Assembly: GCA_018333075.1 (NCBI GenBank)
Contig: BORH01000013.1
Span: forward strand, 1 to 64,000
Direction: 5' to 3'
Origin: Heyndrickxia sporothermodurans
GTDB lineage: Bacteria; Bacillota; Bacilli; Bacillales; Bacillaceae_C
Length of the DNA: 64,000 nucleotides
Positions 27,686-37,005 of this stretch are shown here, piece by piece. Each line of letters opens with the position of its first letter. Position 1 is the stretch's first letter. Below the pieces are notes generated by a model, which saw only the letters and a list, made by a program, of their open reading frames with translations, was not told the DNA's origin and made no database searches. The position numbers and the translations under genes are program-made.

Positions 27686-28636
27686 ATGATAAAAACGCTA
27701 GCACTTAATTCAGAATACGAGCTAATCAAAGGAGTTTCATTAGAAGAAATCATTTCATCAAACTATTTATGGTATTGGATTGATTTTGATCGTCCTTCTG
27801 AAGAAGAAATATTGAAACTGAGAAAGCCATTACATTTCCATCCACTTGCTATTGAAGACTGTATACATAAACTTCAAAGACCAAAATTAGACTATTACGA
27901 GGACCATACTTTTTTTGTCTTACACAGTCTCGAACCAAACGAATTATTAAAAGAAGAAATTAATATTTTCCATGGAGAAAATTTCATTGTTACTTTTCAT
28001 AATCATCGAGCCAAAGAAATAAATGAAGTGTGGAGTCGATTAATAGATAGCAAATTGTATGAAAACTGGGATTCTTATTTAATTCTTTATGAGGTCATGG
28101 ATAAAATCGTTGATAATTATTTTCCAATCATTTACAAACTTGAAGACAGATTAAATGAAATAGAGGATAATTCCAAAGATGAAACAATGGAAGTATTACT
28201 TGAAAGCTTATTTGATACAAGGCATGATTTGTTATCAATGAGAAATACCGTTACACCAATGAGTGATCTTCTATATCGAATGCTAAATTCCCATCGCTTA
28301 ACCGGGATTCAAAGTCGATTGGCCTACTTCACTGATATTCATGATCACTTACTAAAGCTTGCAGGAATGATTGATGCCAGCAGAGAGCTTACAGCTGATA
28401 TTCGTGACAGCTACCTTTCCTTAAATGCCCATCAAACCAATCGAGTGATGAAAGTACTGACTGTTATTACGACTATTTTTATGCCTCTTACACTGATTGC
28501 TGGGATATATGGTATGAATTTTGATAATATGCCTGAACTTCATTGGAATTTAGGCTACTTTATGATTCTTGGTCTTATGTTCATTATCGGGGCAGGTATG
28601 TCGTTATGGTTTATGAAAAAAGGTTGGTTTAAATAA
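27686..28636 (+). CDS. corA: CorA-family magnesium/divalent cation channel
   Basis: The 316-residue protein has a large cytosolic N-terminal domain, a long helix, and two C-terminal membrane segments bounding the GMN selectivity signature (AGIYGMNFDNMPEL). An aromatic/basic tail (LWFMKKGWFK) follows. AAGGGG precedes the ATG. Single gene with its own terminator. Magnesium is the usual substrate, but cobalt and nickel can pass. Confidence 0.92.
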   Translation: MIKTLALNSEYELIKGVSLEEIISSNYLWYWIDFDRPSEEEILKLRKPLHFHPLAIEDCIHKLQRPKLDYYEDHTFFVLHSLEPNELLKEEINIFHGENFIVTFHNHRAKEINEVWSRLIDSKLYENWDSYLILYEVMDKIVDNYFPIIYKLEDRLNEIEDNSKDETMEVLLESLFDTRHDLLSMRNTVTPMSDLLYRMLNSHRLTGIQSRLAYFTDIHDHLLKLAGMIDASRELTADIRDSYLSLNAHQTNRVMKVLTVITTIFMPLTLIAGIYGMNFDNMPELHWNLGYFMILGLMFIIGAGMSLWFMKKGWFK

Positions 28637-28653
28637 TTTATATGAATATCTTT

Positions 28654-28688
28654 AACAGTTTCAATTAATAATTGAAGCTGTTTTTATT
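28654..28688 (+). terminator. corA terminator
   Basis: A 14-bp stem with one mismatch (28654-28667 with about 28669-28682) is followed by TTTTTATT. Confidence 0.8.
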
Positions 28689-28736
28689 AATGGTAAAATA
28701 TTCATAAAACGTCTATTAATATTAGGAGGGAAATTA

Positions 28737-29300
28737 ATGAAGTCTGAAAAAGAAAAAATGATAGCTGGAGAACTTTATCTAGCTTCCGATCAAAACCTTG
28801 TAGAGGAACGTCTATTTGCTAGAAAATTAACACGAGAATACAATGATACTCTTGAAACAGAACTAGAAAAAAGAACGTATATATTAAAAAATCTATTGGG
28901 TGCAACGGGGGATAATATATATATTGAACCTACATTTAAATGTGATTATGGCTACAATATTTCTGTAGGAGAAAATTTCTATGCCAACTTCGATTGCGTA
29001 ATCCTAGATGTATGTCCGGTAAAAATTGGAAACAATTGCATGATCGCACCAGGTGTACATATATATACTGCAACCCATCCATTAGATGCTGAAACTAGAA
29101 ATAGTGGAAAAGAATATGGAAAACCTGTATTAATTGGGAACAATGTATGGATTGGCGGCCGTTCAATTGTTAATCCAGGTGTTACTATTGGAGATAATGT
29201 TGTCATAGCTTCTGGTTCTGTCGTCACCAAGGATGTACCTGATAATGTCGTTGTTGGTGGAAATCCAGCTAAAGTGATTAAAAAAATAGATGCAAAGTAG
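28737..29300 (+). CDS. maa: maltose O-acetyltransferase (LacA/NodL left-handed helix family)
   Basis: The 187-residue hexapeptide-repeat acyltransferase has an N-terminal Mac helix domain ([20 protein letters not shown]), a catalytic His in [19 protein letters not shown], and hexapeptide coils [20 protein letters not shown] to [13 protein letters not shown]. It transfers acetyl from acetyl-CoA to sugars. AGGAGGG precedes the ATG. The ~200 bp after it to the next gene are AT-rich with no feature I can name. Confidence 0.9.
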   Translation: MKSEKEKMIAGELYLASDQNLVEERLFARKLTREYNDTLETELEKRTYILKNLLGATGDNIYIEPTFKCDYGYNISVGENFYANFDCVILDVCPVKIGNNCMIAPGVHIYTATHPLDAETRNSGKEYGKPVLIGNNVWIGGRSIVNPGVTIGDNVVIASGSVVTKDVPDNVVVGGNPAKVIKKIDAK

Positions 29301-29504
29301 CGTGGTGGATTTTTTATTTTTTTGAGCAAATTATGATAATATCACTTATATAATCATAATTTGCTCTAATTAAATGTAATATCGCATAAATAAATAAATT
29401 TCCGTGGAAATAATTTTGTCATTTTATAAAGAATATCGTCATTTTTTGCCGCTATTATAAAAAAAGAAAACCTTTTTATTAATAATATATTGTTTATTTC
29501 TTAA

Positions 29505-29891
29505 TTATTTTTTCAAAAGACTTAATCGTTTCATTTTTTCTTCTTCACTCAGATATTCAAACATTCCGATTCGATTTCCCCAAGGATCAGAAAATGTTCC
29601 CCATCTCACAGGTACTTCCTCTCTTGAAAAAATCTCAAAGTGTTCAATCTTTAAATCTTTTTTTAAACGTTCTCTTTCAGACTCAATGTTTAGTACACCA
29701 ATACGAATAGGACCGGCCCCGTTTGCAGGCTCTCCTTCAGCTATTTGTAGCCAGGCACCTGAAATTAACTCCCATTCTGCAAAACCAGCATGAGGGATAA
29801 AATCAGGCTTTTTATTAAGGAAAGCTTCATACCATTTTTGCCCTTCTGCAAAATTTTTCACTCGAACTTGTACAGTTACTTCATAAATCAT
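29505..29891 (-). CDS. VOC (glyoxalase/bleomycin-resistance fold) protein
   Basis: The 128-residue single VOC module (VTVQVRVKNFAEGQKWYEAFL to FSDPWGNRIGMFEYL) keeps the characteristic PWGN(R) turn and a metal-ligand Glu near the end. AAGGAGAAGG precedes the ATG. It lies 12 bp downstream of a second VOC gene and both follow an AraC-type regulator. Substrate unknown. Confidence 0.85.
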   Translation of the reverse strand: MIYEVTVQVRVKNFAEGQKWYEAFLNKKPDFIPHAGFAEWELISGAWLQIAEGEPANGAGPIRIGVLNIESERERLKKDLKIEHFEIFSREEVPVRWGTFSDPWGNRIGMFEYLSEEEKMKRLSLLKK

Positions 29892-29902
29892 ATACCTTCT
29901 CC

Positions 29903-30259
29903 TTATTTGCTAAATTCAATAATTTCAATAAGATTTCCAGTTGGATCTTTAATAATTGAATAGCGACCTGGTGGACATGGCCGTGGTTCATCAAAAATAA
30001 TTTGTACACCTTTATCTTTTAACATGGCAAGATCCTGATCAAGATTTTCTGAAATTATACCGGGCAAAACATTTTGTCTAGGCTCCTTATGTACGTTCTC
30101 AGCTAGTTCTAATACAATGGTAAACGCTTCTTGTTTTAAAGTTACAATCGTTTCTCCATATTTTTTGGACACCTCAAAACCTAGTACATTTGTATAAAAC
30201 GCTAAAGCTTCATTCATATTATGCACTTGGATTGATAGTACTGCTACTTGATTTAACAT
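29903..30259 (-). CDS. VOC-family protein, second copy
   Basis: The 118-residue VOC module begins VLSIQVHNMNEALAFYTNVL and ends IIKDPTGNLIEIIEF, with the DPxGN turn and terminal Glu ligand. AAGGAGG precedes the ATG. In an operon-like run with the VOC gene downstream and the AraC regulator 56 bp upstream. It could be a dioxygenase-like or resistance protein; sequence alone does not decide. Confidence 0.88.
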   Translation of the reverse strand: MLNQVAVLSIQVHNMNEALAFYTNVLGFEVSKKYGETIVTLKQEAFTIVLELAENVHKEPRQNVLPGIISENLDQDLAMLKDKGVQIIFDEPRPCPPGRYSIIKDPTGNLIEIIEFSK

Positions 30260-30315
30260 GTAATCTCCTCCTTTGATATCTATACTTTATCTCAAATAAA
30301 CGAACAAAACTTCTT

Positions 30316-31092
30316 CTAGTTTGCTTTATTTTTTTCAAATAATAGAAGTGGTAAATTTATAAGAATAGGAGGATCACAGGGCAATGGTTCTCGTAATTGA
30401 ATGGATGTAACTATATTGGTTGATTCACTAATTTTCAATGCTGATTCCAATTTCCCTCTTAAAAAGGAATCACTTAAAAAGTACTTTCTCGGATTTAAAC
30501 TGTAAGAAATACCTGCAGATAATAAATAATATTCTCCATAAGGAACATTGGAAAATATACATTCTTTTTTTTGATGAAAAAATGCAGTTCCCACAACTGG
30601 TCTTTGATCAGGTATTGGACGTGGAAATAAACCAATAAAGATAATTCCTTTAAAATTAGGAGGTGTTTTAATGGAACACGTAATAGTAGGAGTGGATCCT
30701 ATATTTGTTTCTAAATTGGATGGTTCACTTATTTGAAAGTGAATAAGATACTTGTATAACTCGTCTATTTTCAATCGATACTCCTTTGGGGATAAGCCAA
30801 CAAATTGTTTAAAACGAGAACTAAATGACCCCATGCTCCTAAATCCAAGTGATAATATAACTTTTAATATGGATGAAGTTGAATGACTTAATTGTTCTTT
30901 GCTCATTTCAATACGTAATGCGGAAAGATAGTGTCTTGGAGAAACACCTGTCGTTTCTTTAAATACTCTTATAAAATGATATTTGCTATATCCTACATAT
31001 GAAGCCAACTCTTCCGTAGTAATGTCTTTTGATAGATTATTTCGCATATAGTTTATCGCTTTCTCAGATATTTTTTCATATTCATTTTTCAT
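30316..31092 (-). CDS. AraC-family transcriptional regulator
   Basis: The 258-residue protein has its two AraC helix-turn-helices at the N-terminus (residues ~8-105: LASYVGYSKYHFIRVFKETT and GFRSMGSFSSRFKQFVGLSP), the reverse of classical AraC. A ~150-residue C-terminal domain of unknown type follows. It lies immediately upstream of the two VOC genes on the same strand, which it may control. Confidence 0.87.
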   Translation of the reverse strand: MKNEYEKISEKAINYMRNNLSKDITTEELASYVGYSKYHFIRVFKETTGVSPRHYLSALRIEMSKEQLSHSTSSILKVILSLGFRSMGSFSSRFKQFVGLSPKEYRLKIDELYKYLIHFQISEPSNLETNIGSTPTITCSIKTPPNFKGIIFIGLFPRPIPDQRPVVGTAFFHQKKECIFSNVPYGEYYLLSAGISYSLNPRKYFLSDSFLRGKLESALKISESTNIVTSIQLREPLPCDPPILINLPLLLFEKNKAN

Positions 31093-31169
31093 ATTTTTTC
31101 TCCCTAAATTGATTATTTAACAAGGAAAATAACTGCTTTTGTCGAAATGATAGCTTAGAGGTGTTATAT

Positions 31170-31667
31170 ATGATAAATAATAATATTATTCGTAAAGCCA
31201 TTGATAAAGATATCCCTGCGATACAACAAGTAGCAACCACTTCTTGGAATCACACATATGAAGGAATCATTTCTGCAGAAGTCCAAGAGGACTTTCTTAA
31301 AATGGCTTATTCTGAGAAGGCATTAATACACAGATTGGAAAGCACATTGTTTTTTATTGCAGAAGTAAATGGCAAAGTAGTAGGCTTTTCTAGTTTTTCT
31401 AATATTGATACGAGCAAAAAAACAGCGGTATTAGCAGCAATCTACCTTTACCCTGAATTTCAAAAAAGAGGTATTGGCTCCAAACTATTACAGCATGGTT
31501 TAGTACAATTAAATGGGGTTGAGCGACTACTTGTTGAAGTTGAAAAGGATAATATCACTGGTAAGGCCTTTTACACGTCTAAAGGCTTTAAGATTGAAAA
31601 AGAGTATGTTGAAGAGTTCTCTGGGCATCAATTACCTACTATTTTAATGTCCCTTTCATTAAACTAA
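31170..31667 (+). CDS. GNAT acetyltransferase (PaiA-like)
   Basis: The 165-residue GNAT has LAAIYLYPEFQKRGIGSKLL, containing the acetyl-CoA loop QKRGIGSK, and AFYTSKGFKIEKEY. The N-terminal half resembles spermidine/amine acetyltransferases of the PaiA type, but the substrate is inferred only loosely. ATG 31170 is preferred, with TAGAGGTG upstream; an upstream GTG at 31161 lies inside that site. Confidence 0.87.
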   Translation: MINNNIIRKAIDKDIPAIQQVATTSWNHTYEGIISAEVQEDFLKMAYSEKALIHRLESTLFFIAEVNGKVVGFSSFSNIDTSKKTAVLAAIYLYPEFQKRGIGSKLLQHGLVQLNGVERLLVEVEKDNITGKAFYTSKGFKIEKEYVEEFSGHQLPTILMSLSLN

Positions 31668-31714
31668 TTGCATCTCCTAAATATATAGGAGTTGATCTTC
31701 CTTTAAAATATGGA

Positions 31715-32029
31715 TTAAGGATTTTTAGCATCTCTTTCGGATAGAATTGGTAATTTAAAATATTTTTCTATGGTCCATTCTACTCCGTTTTGATTACTAT
31801 CTGGAATGGTCCCCCTATTAAAAATGTTGCCATCATCTTGCAATTTACAAGAATAATAGTATTCTACTGATGGTCTTTCATAATTTTCCAAATGAGCTCT
31901 CATACAAAGATGAGCTCTCCTGTTCCTGACCGCCTCCTGGACAAAGGTAAAAATACTCTTCATTATCCTAATTCTTTGATACAAGTCATTCCATCTTGAA
32001 TGATACTTTACTGAATTTCTAATGGACAT
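31715..32029 (-). CDS. hypothetical protein, 104 aa
   Basis: The open frame has codon use like real genes here and no overlapping alternative. It has no membrane segment; the middle is Arg/His/Cys-containing (NRRAHLCMRAHLENYERPS) and the tail acidic. The ribosome site is weak (GGGGT before the ATG). I recognise no family. A short hairpin without a T tail (31673-31690) lies beyond the stop. Confidence 0.5.
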   Translation of the reverse strand: MSIRNSVKYHSRWNDLYQRIRIMKSIFTFVQEAVRNRRAHLCMRAHLENYERPSVEYYYSCKLQDDGNIFNRGTIPDSNQNGVEWTIEKYFKLPILSERDAKNP

Positions 32030-32125
32030 ATAAATACCCCAATAAGCGAAAAAACATTATCACACTTTTCAAATTATTCTACAGCATCCTTAAGCAAAGT
32101 AAAAGCTTGTTTTTTATTTAAACAC

Positions 32126-32162
32126 GAAAAACAAGAAAGTAATCACGTCTTTCTTGTTTTTC
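32126..32162 (-). terminator. terminator of the ABC-2 exporter operon
   Basis: A perfect 14-bp stem (32126-32139 with 32149-32162), with the T-rich arm read last on the minus strand, lies 8 bp after the permease stop. Confidence 0.85.
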
Positions 32163-32169
32163 ACACCCA

Positions 32170-32877
32170 TTAATCAAATTGTCGCTTTTTATATGTAACG
32201 ATTGTAATCAACAATCCAGCAATACACCATGCAATTAATATAAGTAAATATTCACCGATTTGACTAAAGCCACCACCCTTACTAAGCTCCATCCATGCTT
32301 TTCCAAATTGCTCACTTGGTAAATAACCTAATACTTTTTGAATGGTTTTGCTCCCGATTAATGAATTCACCATTGAACCCATCCCAAAAATAAGCATGAC
32401 AGGCATACCAATAATAGATGTTTCCATTACTGTTCTTGAGACTAATCCAAGTATCGTGCCTATAGATACAAAAATAATTAAGTTTAATAGAATAAGTAAA
32501 GAAAACAAAGGTAAAGATTGAACTTTAAAGTCACTTAAAAATATTGAACCGATAATAACTACAATCGTAACAGCAGATGTTAATGCACTTTTTCCAACTA
32601 AAATTTCCACCGTATTAGCAGGCGATAATAATAAGCCCCTTAAAGTATTTTTTTCCTTTTCTTCGGCTACCATGGCTGCTTGTACAAAGCAGCCAGCAAT
32701 AACTAATGCTAAACTAATCGGCATCGAATGAAATGCATTATTTTCCACCCCAGCACGGCCAATCCATGCAGCAAAAGCTAATGGCATTGCCATTGTAAAC
32801 AAAATATATGAATTTTTCATCAGATCCTTCCAATCCTTCAGAAATATTGCTTGGACCCGTTTCAGTGAAAATGTCAT
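32170..32877 (-). CDS. ABC-2 type exporter permease
   Basis: The 235-residue membrane protein has six predicted segments and the ABC-2 pattern: a cytosolic amphipathic start (LKRVQAIFLKDWKDLMKNS) and EEKEKNTLRGLLLSPANTVEILVGK after the second segment. It overlaps its ATPase gene by 4 bp. The substrate could be a drug, bacteriocin or lipid; unknown. Confidence 0.88.
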   Translation of the reverse strand: MTFSLKRVQAIFLKDWKDLMKNSYILFTMAMPLAFAAWIGRAGVENNAFHSMPISLALVIAGCFVQAAMVAEEKEKNTLRGLLLSPANTVEILVGKSALTSAVTIVVIIGSIFLSDFKVQSLPLFSLLILLNLIIFVSIGTILGLVSRTVMETSIIGMPVMLIFGMGSMVNSLIGSKTIQKVLGYLPSEQFGKAWMELSKGGGFSQIGEYLLILIAWCIAGLLITIVTYKKRQFD

Positions 32878-33722
32878 GTTAATGCCCTCCCTGTTAATTG
32901 AACAAAAATATCACCAAGTGTTGGTTCATTTGAATGTATTGAAATGACTTCATTATTTTTCATATGCTGATAGATTGTTTCTGCTCCAGCCTCATCCTTT
33001 TGAACAATAACTGTTCGATTGCCCTTAAGTAAAAGCGTGATGGTTGAATCACTATACTTTAAACGTAAATTTTGAGGTGTATCTAATTGTTGAATTTCTC
33101 CTTGATTAAGAAAAGCAACTCGATCACATAATTCTTCTGCTTCCTGCATATCATGTGTGGTTAAAAAAATCGTTGTCCCGCGTTCATTCAATTTTTTTAA
33201 TCCTTCATGTATTTGTTTTGTATTAACCGGATCAAGTGCTGAAGTGGGCTCATCAAGAAACAATAACTCTGGAGTATGTAAGATTGCTCTTGCCAAAGTG
33301 ACCCTCTGCTTCATTCCTTTGGATAGCTTTTGAACAACCGTGTTTCTCTCTTTTAATAAATTGACAGACTCTAAAACCTCATCAATCTTTTTTTCATTTA
33401 CATCATATAATCTGCAAAAGAAGGATAAATTATCATAGATTGTTAGGCGATCATATAAACCGCTATTATCCGTTAAAATACCAATTTTTTTCATATAAGA
33501 TGGATCTTTTAAATGATTTAATGATTTACCAAAAACATTTATTTCACCTGCAGTCGCCTTTAATTGTGAGGTAAGTATTTTGATCGTTGTTGTTTTCCCA
33601 GATCCACTCGGTCCTAAAAAACCGAACGTTTCACCTTTTTTTATATTAAATGATACGTTTTTTATTGCTGTCTTATTGCCAAATGATTTAACTAATTGTT
33701 TTACTTCAATGACATTTTCCAT
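32874..33722 (-). CDS. ABC exporter ATPase (CcmA/NatA type)
   Basis: The 282-residue ATPase has Walker A GPSGSGKTT, Q-loop region GILTDNSGLYDRLTIYDNL, a signature degenerated to LSKGMKQR (as in many exporters), Walker B LLFLDEPTSALD and switch His in LTTHDMQEAEEL. ATG 33722 is chosen because AAAGGAAG stands 8 bp before it; a GTG at 33740 has none. Partner of the overlapping permease. A related ABC-LytTR regulator lies upstream. Confidence 0.9.
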   Translation of the reverse strand: MENVIEVKQLVKSFGNKTAIKNVSFNIKKGETFGFLGPSGSGKTTTIKILTSQLKATAGEINVFGKSLNHLKDPSYMKKIGILTDNSGLYDRLTIYDNLSFFCRLYDVNEKKIDEVLESVNLLKERNTVVQKLSKGMKQRVTLARAILHTPELLFLDEPTSALDPVNTKQIHEGLKKLNERGTTIFLTTHDMQEAEELCDRVAFLNQGEIQQLDTPQNLRLKYSDSTITLLLKGNRTVIVQKDEAGAETIYQHMKNNEVISIHSNEPTLGDIFVQLTGRALT

Positions 33723-33888
33723 TGGATGACTTCCTTTCACCTTTCATTTTCTTTCTTGCCCTTAGTTTATCTGTCATTTTAAAGAAAAGCAGTAACATCA
33801 AGGTCAAAGGAGGATTTTTTCTGATGAATGGAGTCTTTTAATCGTTGAATGGATCACAAATTAGACTAAACCATCTGTACATCTTGCT

Positions 33889-34968
33889 CTAAATACCTAT
33901 AATTTCTTTAAGCTCATTTAATTTCCCTTTCGACAGAGGAACCGAACTTTTCTTTGAATCTTCTAAAATTAAGCTATAGCTATTTCTCGTCCAAGTAATA
34001 ACCTCTCTTACCTTTTGCAAATTCACAATATACGATCGATGGCAACGGAAAAATCCAAATGGGTATAGCCGTTCAAATAACTGGTTTAATGAATATGTAC
34101 ATGGAAATACCTCACCCTTTACATGCAAATGTGATATTCCATCATTACTTTCAATATAATCAATTTCTGTTGGGTCTAACAAAATAATTTTGTCGTTCAC
34201 CTTAGCAGGAATTTTTTCAAAGCGAAATGGAGTCGCACGCTCCAGAGCCTCTTTTTCACTTATTTCTTCTTGAGTGGAAACAACGGTATTATGAACAATA
34301 CCACCGTCTGCATTTTCTTCATTTTGCTTCTCTTCCTCATCCAACATATCAATTTTTTTTAGACCATCTGAATTTAGGATATATACTTTGTCTGTCATCA
34401 TAACTGCATTTTCAAGATTACTTGTCGTAATAAGAACAGCTTTTCCTTGTTCGATTAAATTTGTTATTAAGTTTTGGATTAAATAGTGACTTTCGATATC
34501 TACATTTTGAATGGGCTCTTCAATGATAATGAATTCAGGGTTATGAATGATTGCTCTAGCAATTTGCAATCGCCTTTTCTCAGAAAAGGTTAGCTTTTCT
34601 ATTTTCACCCTCTTTGATAATCCCATTTTTTGAAGAATGTTCTTCACATCAACCTCTACTTCATAAAGTCTCTTATAGAAAGATAGATATTCATACGGTG
34701 TTAATCGATCATAGAATCCTTCATTTAATAATACGAGGCCTATTCTTTTGCAAAGAACTTTATATGAATCAAATTTTTTCTCAAAAATAACAATATCACC
34801 AGCCGATTTAGGTAGCATTCCTATAATCATCTGAATAAGTTGATTGCTTATTTCTACATTGCACTGGATTGCTACAGCTTCTCCTTTTTGAATTTCTAAG
34901 TCAATTGGTGGAAAAAGTATATTATTCCCCATTCGTTTTTCTAGTTGCTTAATACTTAATACACTCAA
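33889..34968 (-). CDS. degenerate ABC-ATPase domain fused to a LytTR DNA-binding domain
   Basis: In this 359-residue fusion, residues 1-210 follow the ABC fold and run parallel to the neighbouring exporter ATPase (GFYDRLTPYEYLSFYKRLYE against GLYDRLTIYDNLSFFCRLYD). Walker A is lost (QCNVEISNQL), the signature is LTFSEKRR and Walker B is FIIIEEP, so ATP hydrolysis is unlikely. Residues ~250-359 are a LytTR domain (DYIESNDGISHLHV, FFRCHRSYIVNLQKV, PLSKGKLNELKE). TTG start with AGGAGCG. Located 148 bp upstream of the ABC exporter genes, which it probably regulates. ABC-LytTR fusions are known in Firmicutes. Confidence 0.85.
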   Translation of the reverse strand: MSVLSIKQLEKRMGNNILFPPIDLEIQKGEAVAIQCNVEISNQLIQMIIGMLPKSAGDIVIFEKKFDSYKVLCKRIGLVLLNEGFYDRLTPYEYLSFYKRLYEVEVDVKNILQKMGLSKRVKIEKLTFSEKRRLQIARAIIHNPEFIIIEEPIQNVDIESHYLIQNLITNLIEQGKAVLITTSNLENAVMMTDKVYILNSDGLKKIDMLDEEEKQNEENADGGIVHNTVVSTQEEISEKEALERATPFRFEKIPAKVNDKIILLDPTEIDYIESNDGISHLHVKGEVFPCTYSLNQLFERLYPFGFFRCHRSYIVNLQKVREVITWTRNSYSLILEDSKKSSVPLSKGKLNELKEIIGI

Positions 34969-35186
34969 TCAAAACGCTCCTATTCTAATAAAATATCTAT
35001 TGTATTTCATTTATTCACCTTAGCAACACTTGATAATTTTACCATAAATGTATAAAAGATTTTCTCTATTCACTAAAATTTTTAATAAGTATAAAAATTG
35101 ATGAAATATACATTTATTAATAATTTGTGTAATAATTACAATAACAATTAATATAGAATACTATTTTTTACAAAGGGGATGATAGA

Positions 35187-36131
35187 ATGCAAACATCATC
35201 ATTTTGGCTTAAAATGGATGATCATATTGACATCCATCTAAGAAAATGGATTGTAGATGGGAAACAGCCTAGGGCTATTCTTCAGCTTTCACATGGTATG
35301 GCTGAGCATATTGAAAGATATGATGACTTCGCAAAGTTCTTAATAGAAAAAAACATCTTTGTGTTCGGTAATGATCACCGAGGACATGGAAAAACGGGAG
35401 AAAAAGCGAAAATTCATGGTTTTTTTGCAGAAGAAAATGGTTTTGAACGAGTAGTGGATGATTTATACTCTGTAAATAAACACATCCATGATGAATATCC
35501 CAATACCCCAATTTTTCTTATGGGTCATAGCATGGGTTCGTTTTTAGCAAGAAGATATATACAAAAATATTCACATACAATTAATGGTTTAATTATTTCT
35601 GGCACAGGCGGGAATCCTGGTATTGCTGGGAAACTTGGTAAAAGAGTTGCTAAATGGGAAATTCGTAGAAACGGCGGGAAAGCGCCCAGCACAACACTTA
35701 ACCGTTTGGCCTTTGGGGCATTTAATAAGCATATTCCTAGTCCGAAAACAGAATTCGATTGGCTTACAAGCGATCCATCTGAAGTTGATAAATATATGAA
35801 TGATCCATTTTGTGGCTTTATTTGTAGCTCAGGATATTTTTATGATCTTTTTACAGGGCTAGAGATTATTCATCAAAATCAAAATATACAGCAAATTCCT
35901 AAAGACCTTCCTATTTTTATGTTTAGTGGAGATAAAGATCCTGTTGGTGGCAATTTAAAAGGAGTTCGCCAAGTCCTTGAACAATACAGACAAAACGGAC
36001 TAGAAAATATCGAATATAAGTTTTATAAAGAAGGTAGACATGAGATGTTAAATGAAATAAACAAAGCTGAAGTGTATGATGCTATTTATACTTGGCTGAA
36101 TAAACAAATAGAAATAGAAAGTGGGCAATGA
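35187..36131 (+). CDS. monoacylglycerol-lipase/lysophospholipase-like alpha/beta hydrolase
   Basis: The 314-residue hydrolase of the S33/Hydrolase_4 type has the oxyanion segment LSHGMAEHIERYDDFA, GNDHRGHGKTG, nucleophile elbow GHSMGSF, acid FSGDKDPVGG and His near EGRHEMLNE. Cytosolic, no signal peptide. It is similar in layout to B. subtilis YtpA, but longer. AAGGGGATG-type site before the ATG. Single gene. Confidence 0.9.
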   Translation: MQTSSFWLKMDDHIDIHLRKWIVDGKQPRAILQLSHGMAEHIERYDDFAKFLIEKNIFVFGNDHRGHGKTGEKAKIHGFFAEENGFERVVDDLYSVNKHIHDEYPNTPIFLMGHSMGSFLARRYIQKYSHTINGLIISGTGGNPGIAGKLGKRVAKWEIRRNGGKAPSTTLNRLAFGAFNKHIPSPKTEFDWLTSDPSEVDKYMNDPFCGFICSSGYFYDLFTGLEIIHQNQNIQQIPKDLPIFMFSGDKDPVGGNLKGVRQVLEQYRQNGLENIEYKFYKEGRHEMLNEINKAEVYDAIYTWLNKQIEIESGQ

Positions 36132-36152
36132 GAAGCCCACTTTCCTTTACTT
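36120..36152 (+). terminator. terminator of the lipase-like gene
   Basis: A 7-bp GC-rich stem AGTGGGC/GCCCACT (36120-36126 with 36135-36141) includes the stop codon in its loop and is followed by a T-rich tract. Confidence 0.75.
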
Positions 36153-36266
36153 TCTCTTCTTTCAAACTTTTTAGTGTCAAGCTTTACTATGATTAAACTA
36201 TCAATGATTAAATAAATGTAGCATGTCTATATTATTTTATCTTTCTACCAAATAACATTCGTTTCT

Positions 36267-36761
36267 TTAATCTAATAGCTTTTGATATTTACTATGTTCT
36301 TTTGATATACCAAGAAATTCAAATCCATTATTTATATAAAATTGATTCAGTTTCTTGTTATCTCCTACACAATCTAATTTCAAATACTTTTTTTCTCCTT
36401 GAATGTTCTCCACAATCCATTGAATAATTTCTTTACCTAGTCCGTATTTCATATAGCTTGGTTTAACTGCTAATTTATGCAAATACATTGAGTCTGCTAG
36501 GATTTCTCCCCATATATATTTATCCCAGTCATTTTGTTCATGATAAAGTGTGAAAGTAGCAATTAATTCATTATCTATGTTTACTACATATGTACAGTTC
36601 TCCCCAATGCACCTTAAAATTTCTGTGTCTTCTCCACCATCTAACAAATATCCCCATTGATTAATCCCCTGTTCTTGTATCCAGGTTGCTGTTTCTTTTA
36701 ACAAATCAATTATTTGACTTCCTTCTTCCATCGTTGCCAACCTTATTTGATTATTTTTCAA
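36267..36761 (-). CDS. GNAT acetyltransferase
   Basis: The 164-residue GNAT has MYLHKLAVKPSYMKYGLGKE, with the acetyl-CoA loop region MKYGLGKE, and LNQFYINNGFEFLG. I chose TTG 36761 because AAAGGAG lies 8 bp upstream; a GTG at 36797 would add 12 residues but would place the ribosome site inside the gene. Substrate unknown. Confidence 0.85.
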   Translation of the reverse strand: MKNNQIRLATMEEGSQIIDLLKETATWIQEQGINQWGYLLDGGEDTEILRCIGENCTYVVNIDNELIATFTLYHEQNDWDKYIWGEILADSMYLHKLAVKPSYMKYGLGKEIIQWIVENIQGEKKYLKLDCVGDNKKLNQFYINNGFEFLGISKEHSKYQKLLD

Positions 36762-36981
36762 ACCATTTCTCTCCTTTAAATTGGAAATCACTTGCACTAC
36801 CTTTTTTAGGAAAAAATTAAAAATAGATATATTTTTTCTTTTATAACTTAAATAGTTTTAAATTACAAGAAATCTTACATAAAAAATTCAACTTTTATAC
36901 AATAAATATGAGTTTTTTTAATCTTTAAAATGATATATTAAAATTGTATATTTCAAAAAATGATATCTCACGGAGGTGAAC

Positions 36982-36999
36982 CCTTCACGATCGTGAAGG
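36982..36999. repeat. 18-bp perfect palindrome overlapping a ribosome site
   Basis: CCTTCACGA/TCGTGAAGG is perfectly self-complementary, and its right arm contains the AAGGA ribosome site for TTG 37008-37006 of the CNNM gene. A second, stronger GGAGGTGA lies just upstream (36972-36979). As RNA it would hide the proximal site; as DNA it could bind a dimeric repressor. Confidence 0.7.
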
Positions 37000-37005
37000 A
37001 ACTAA

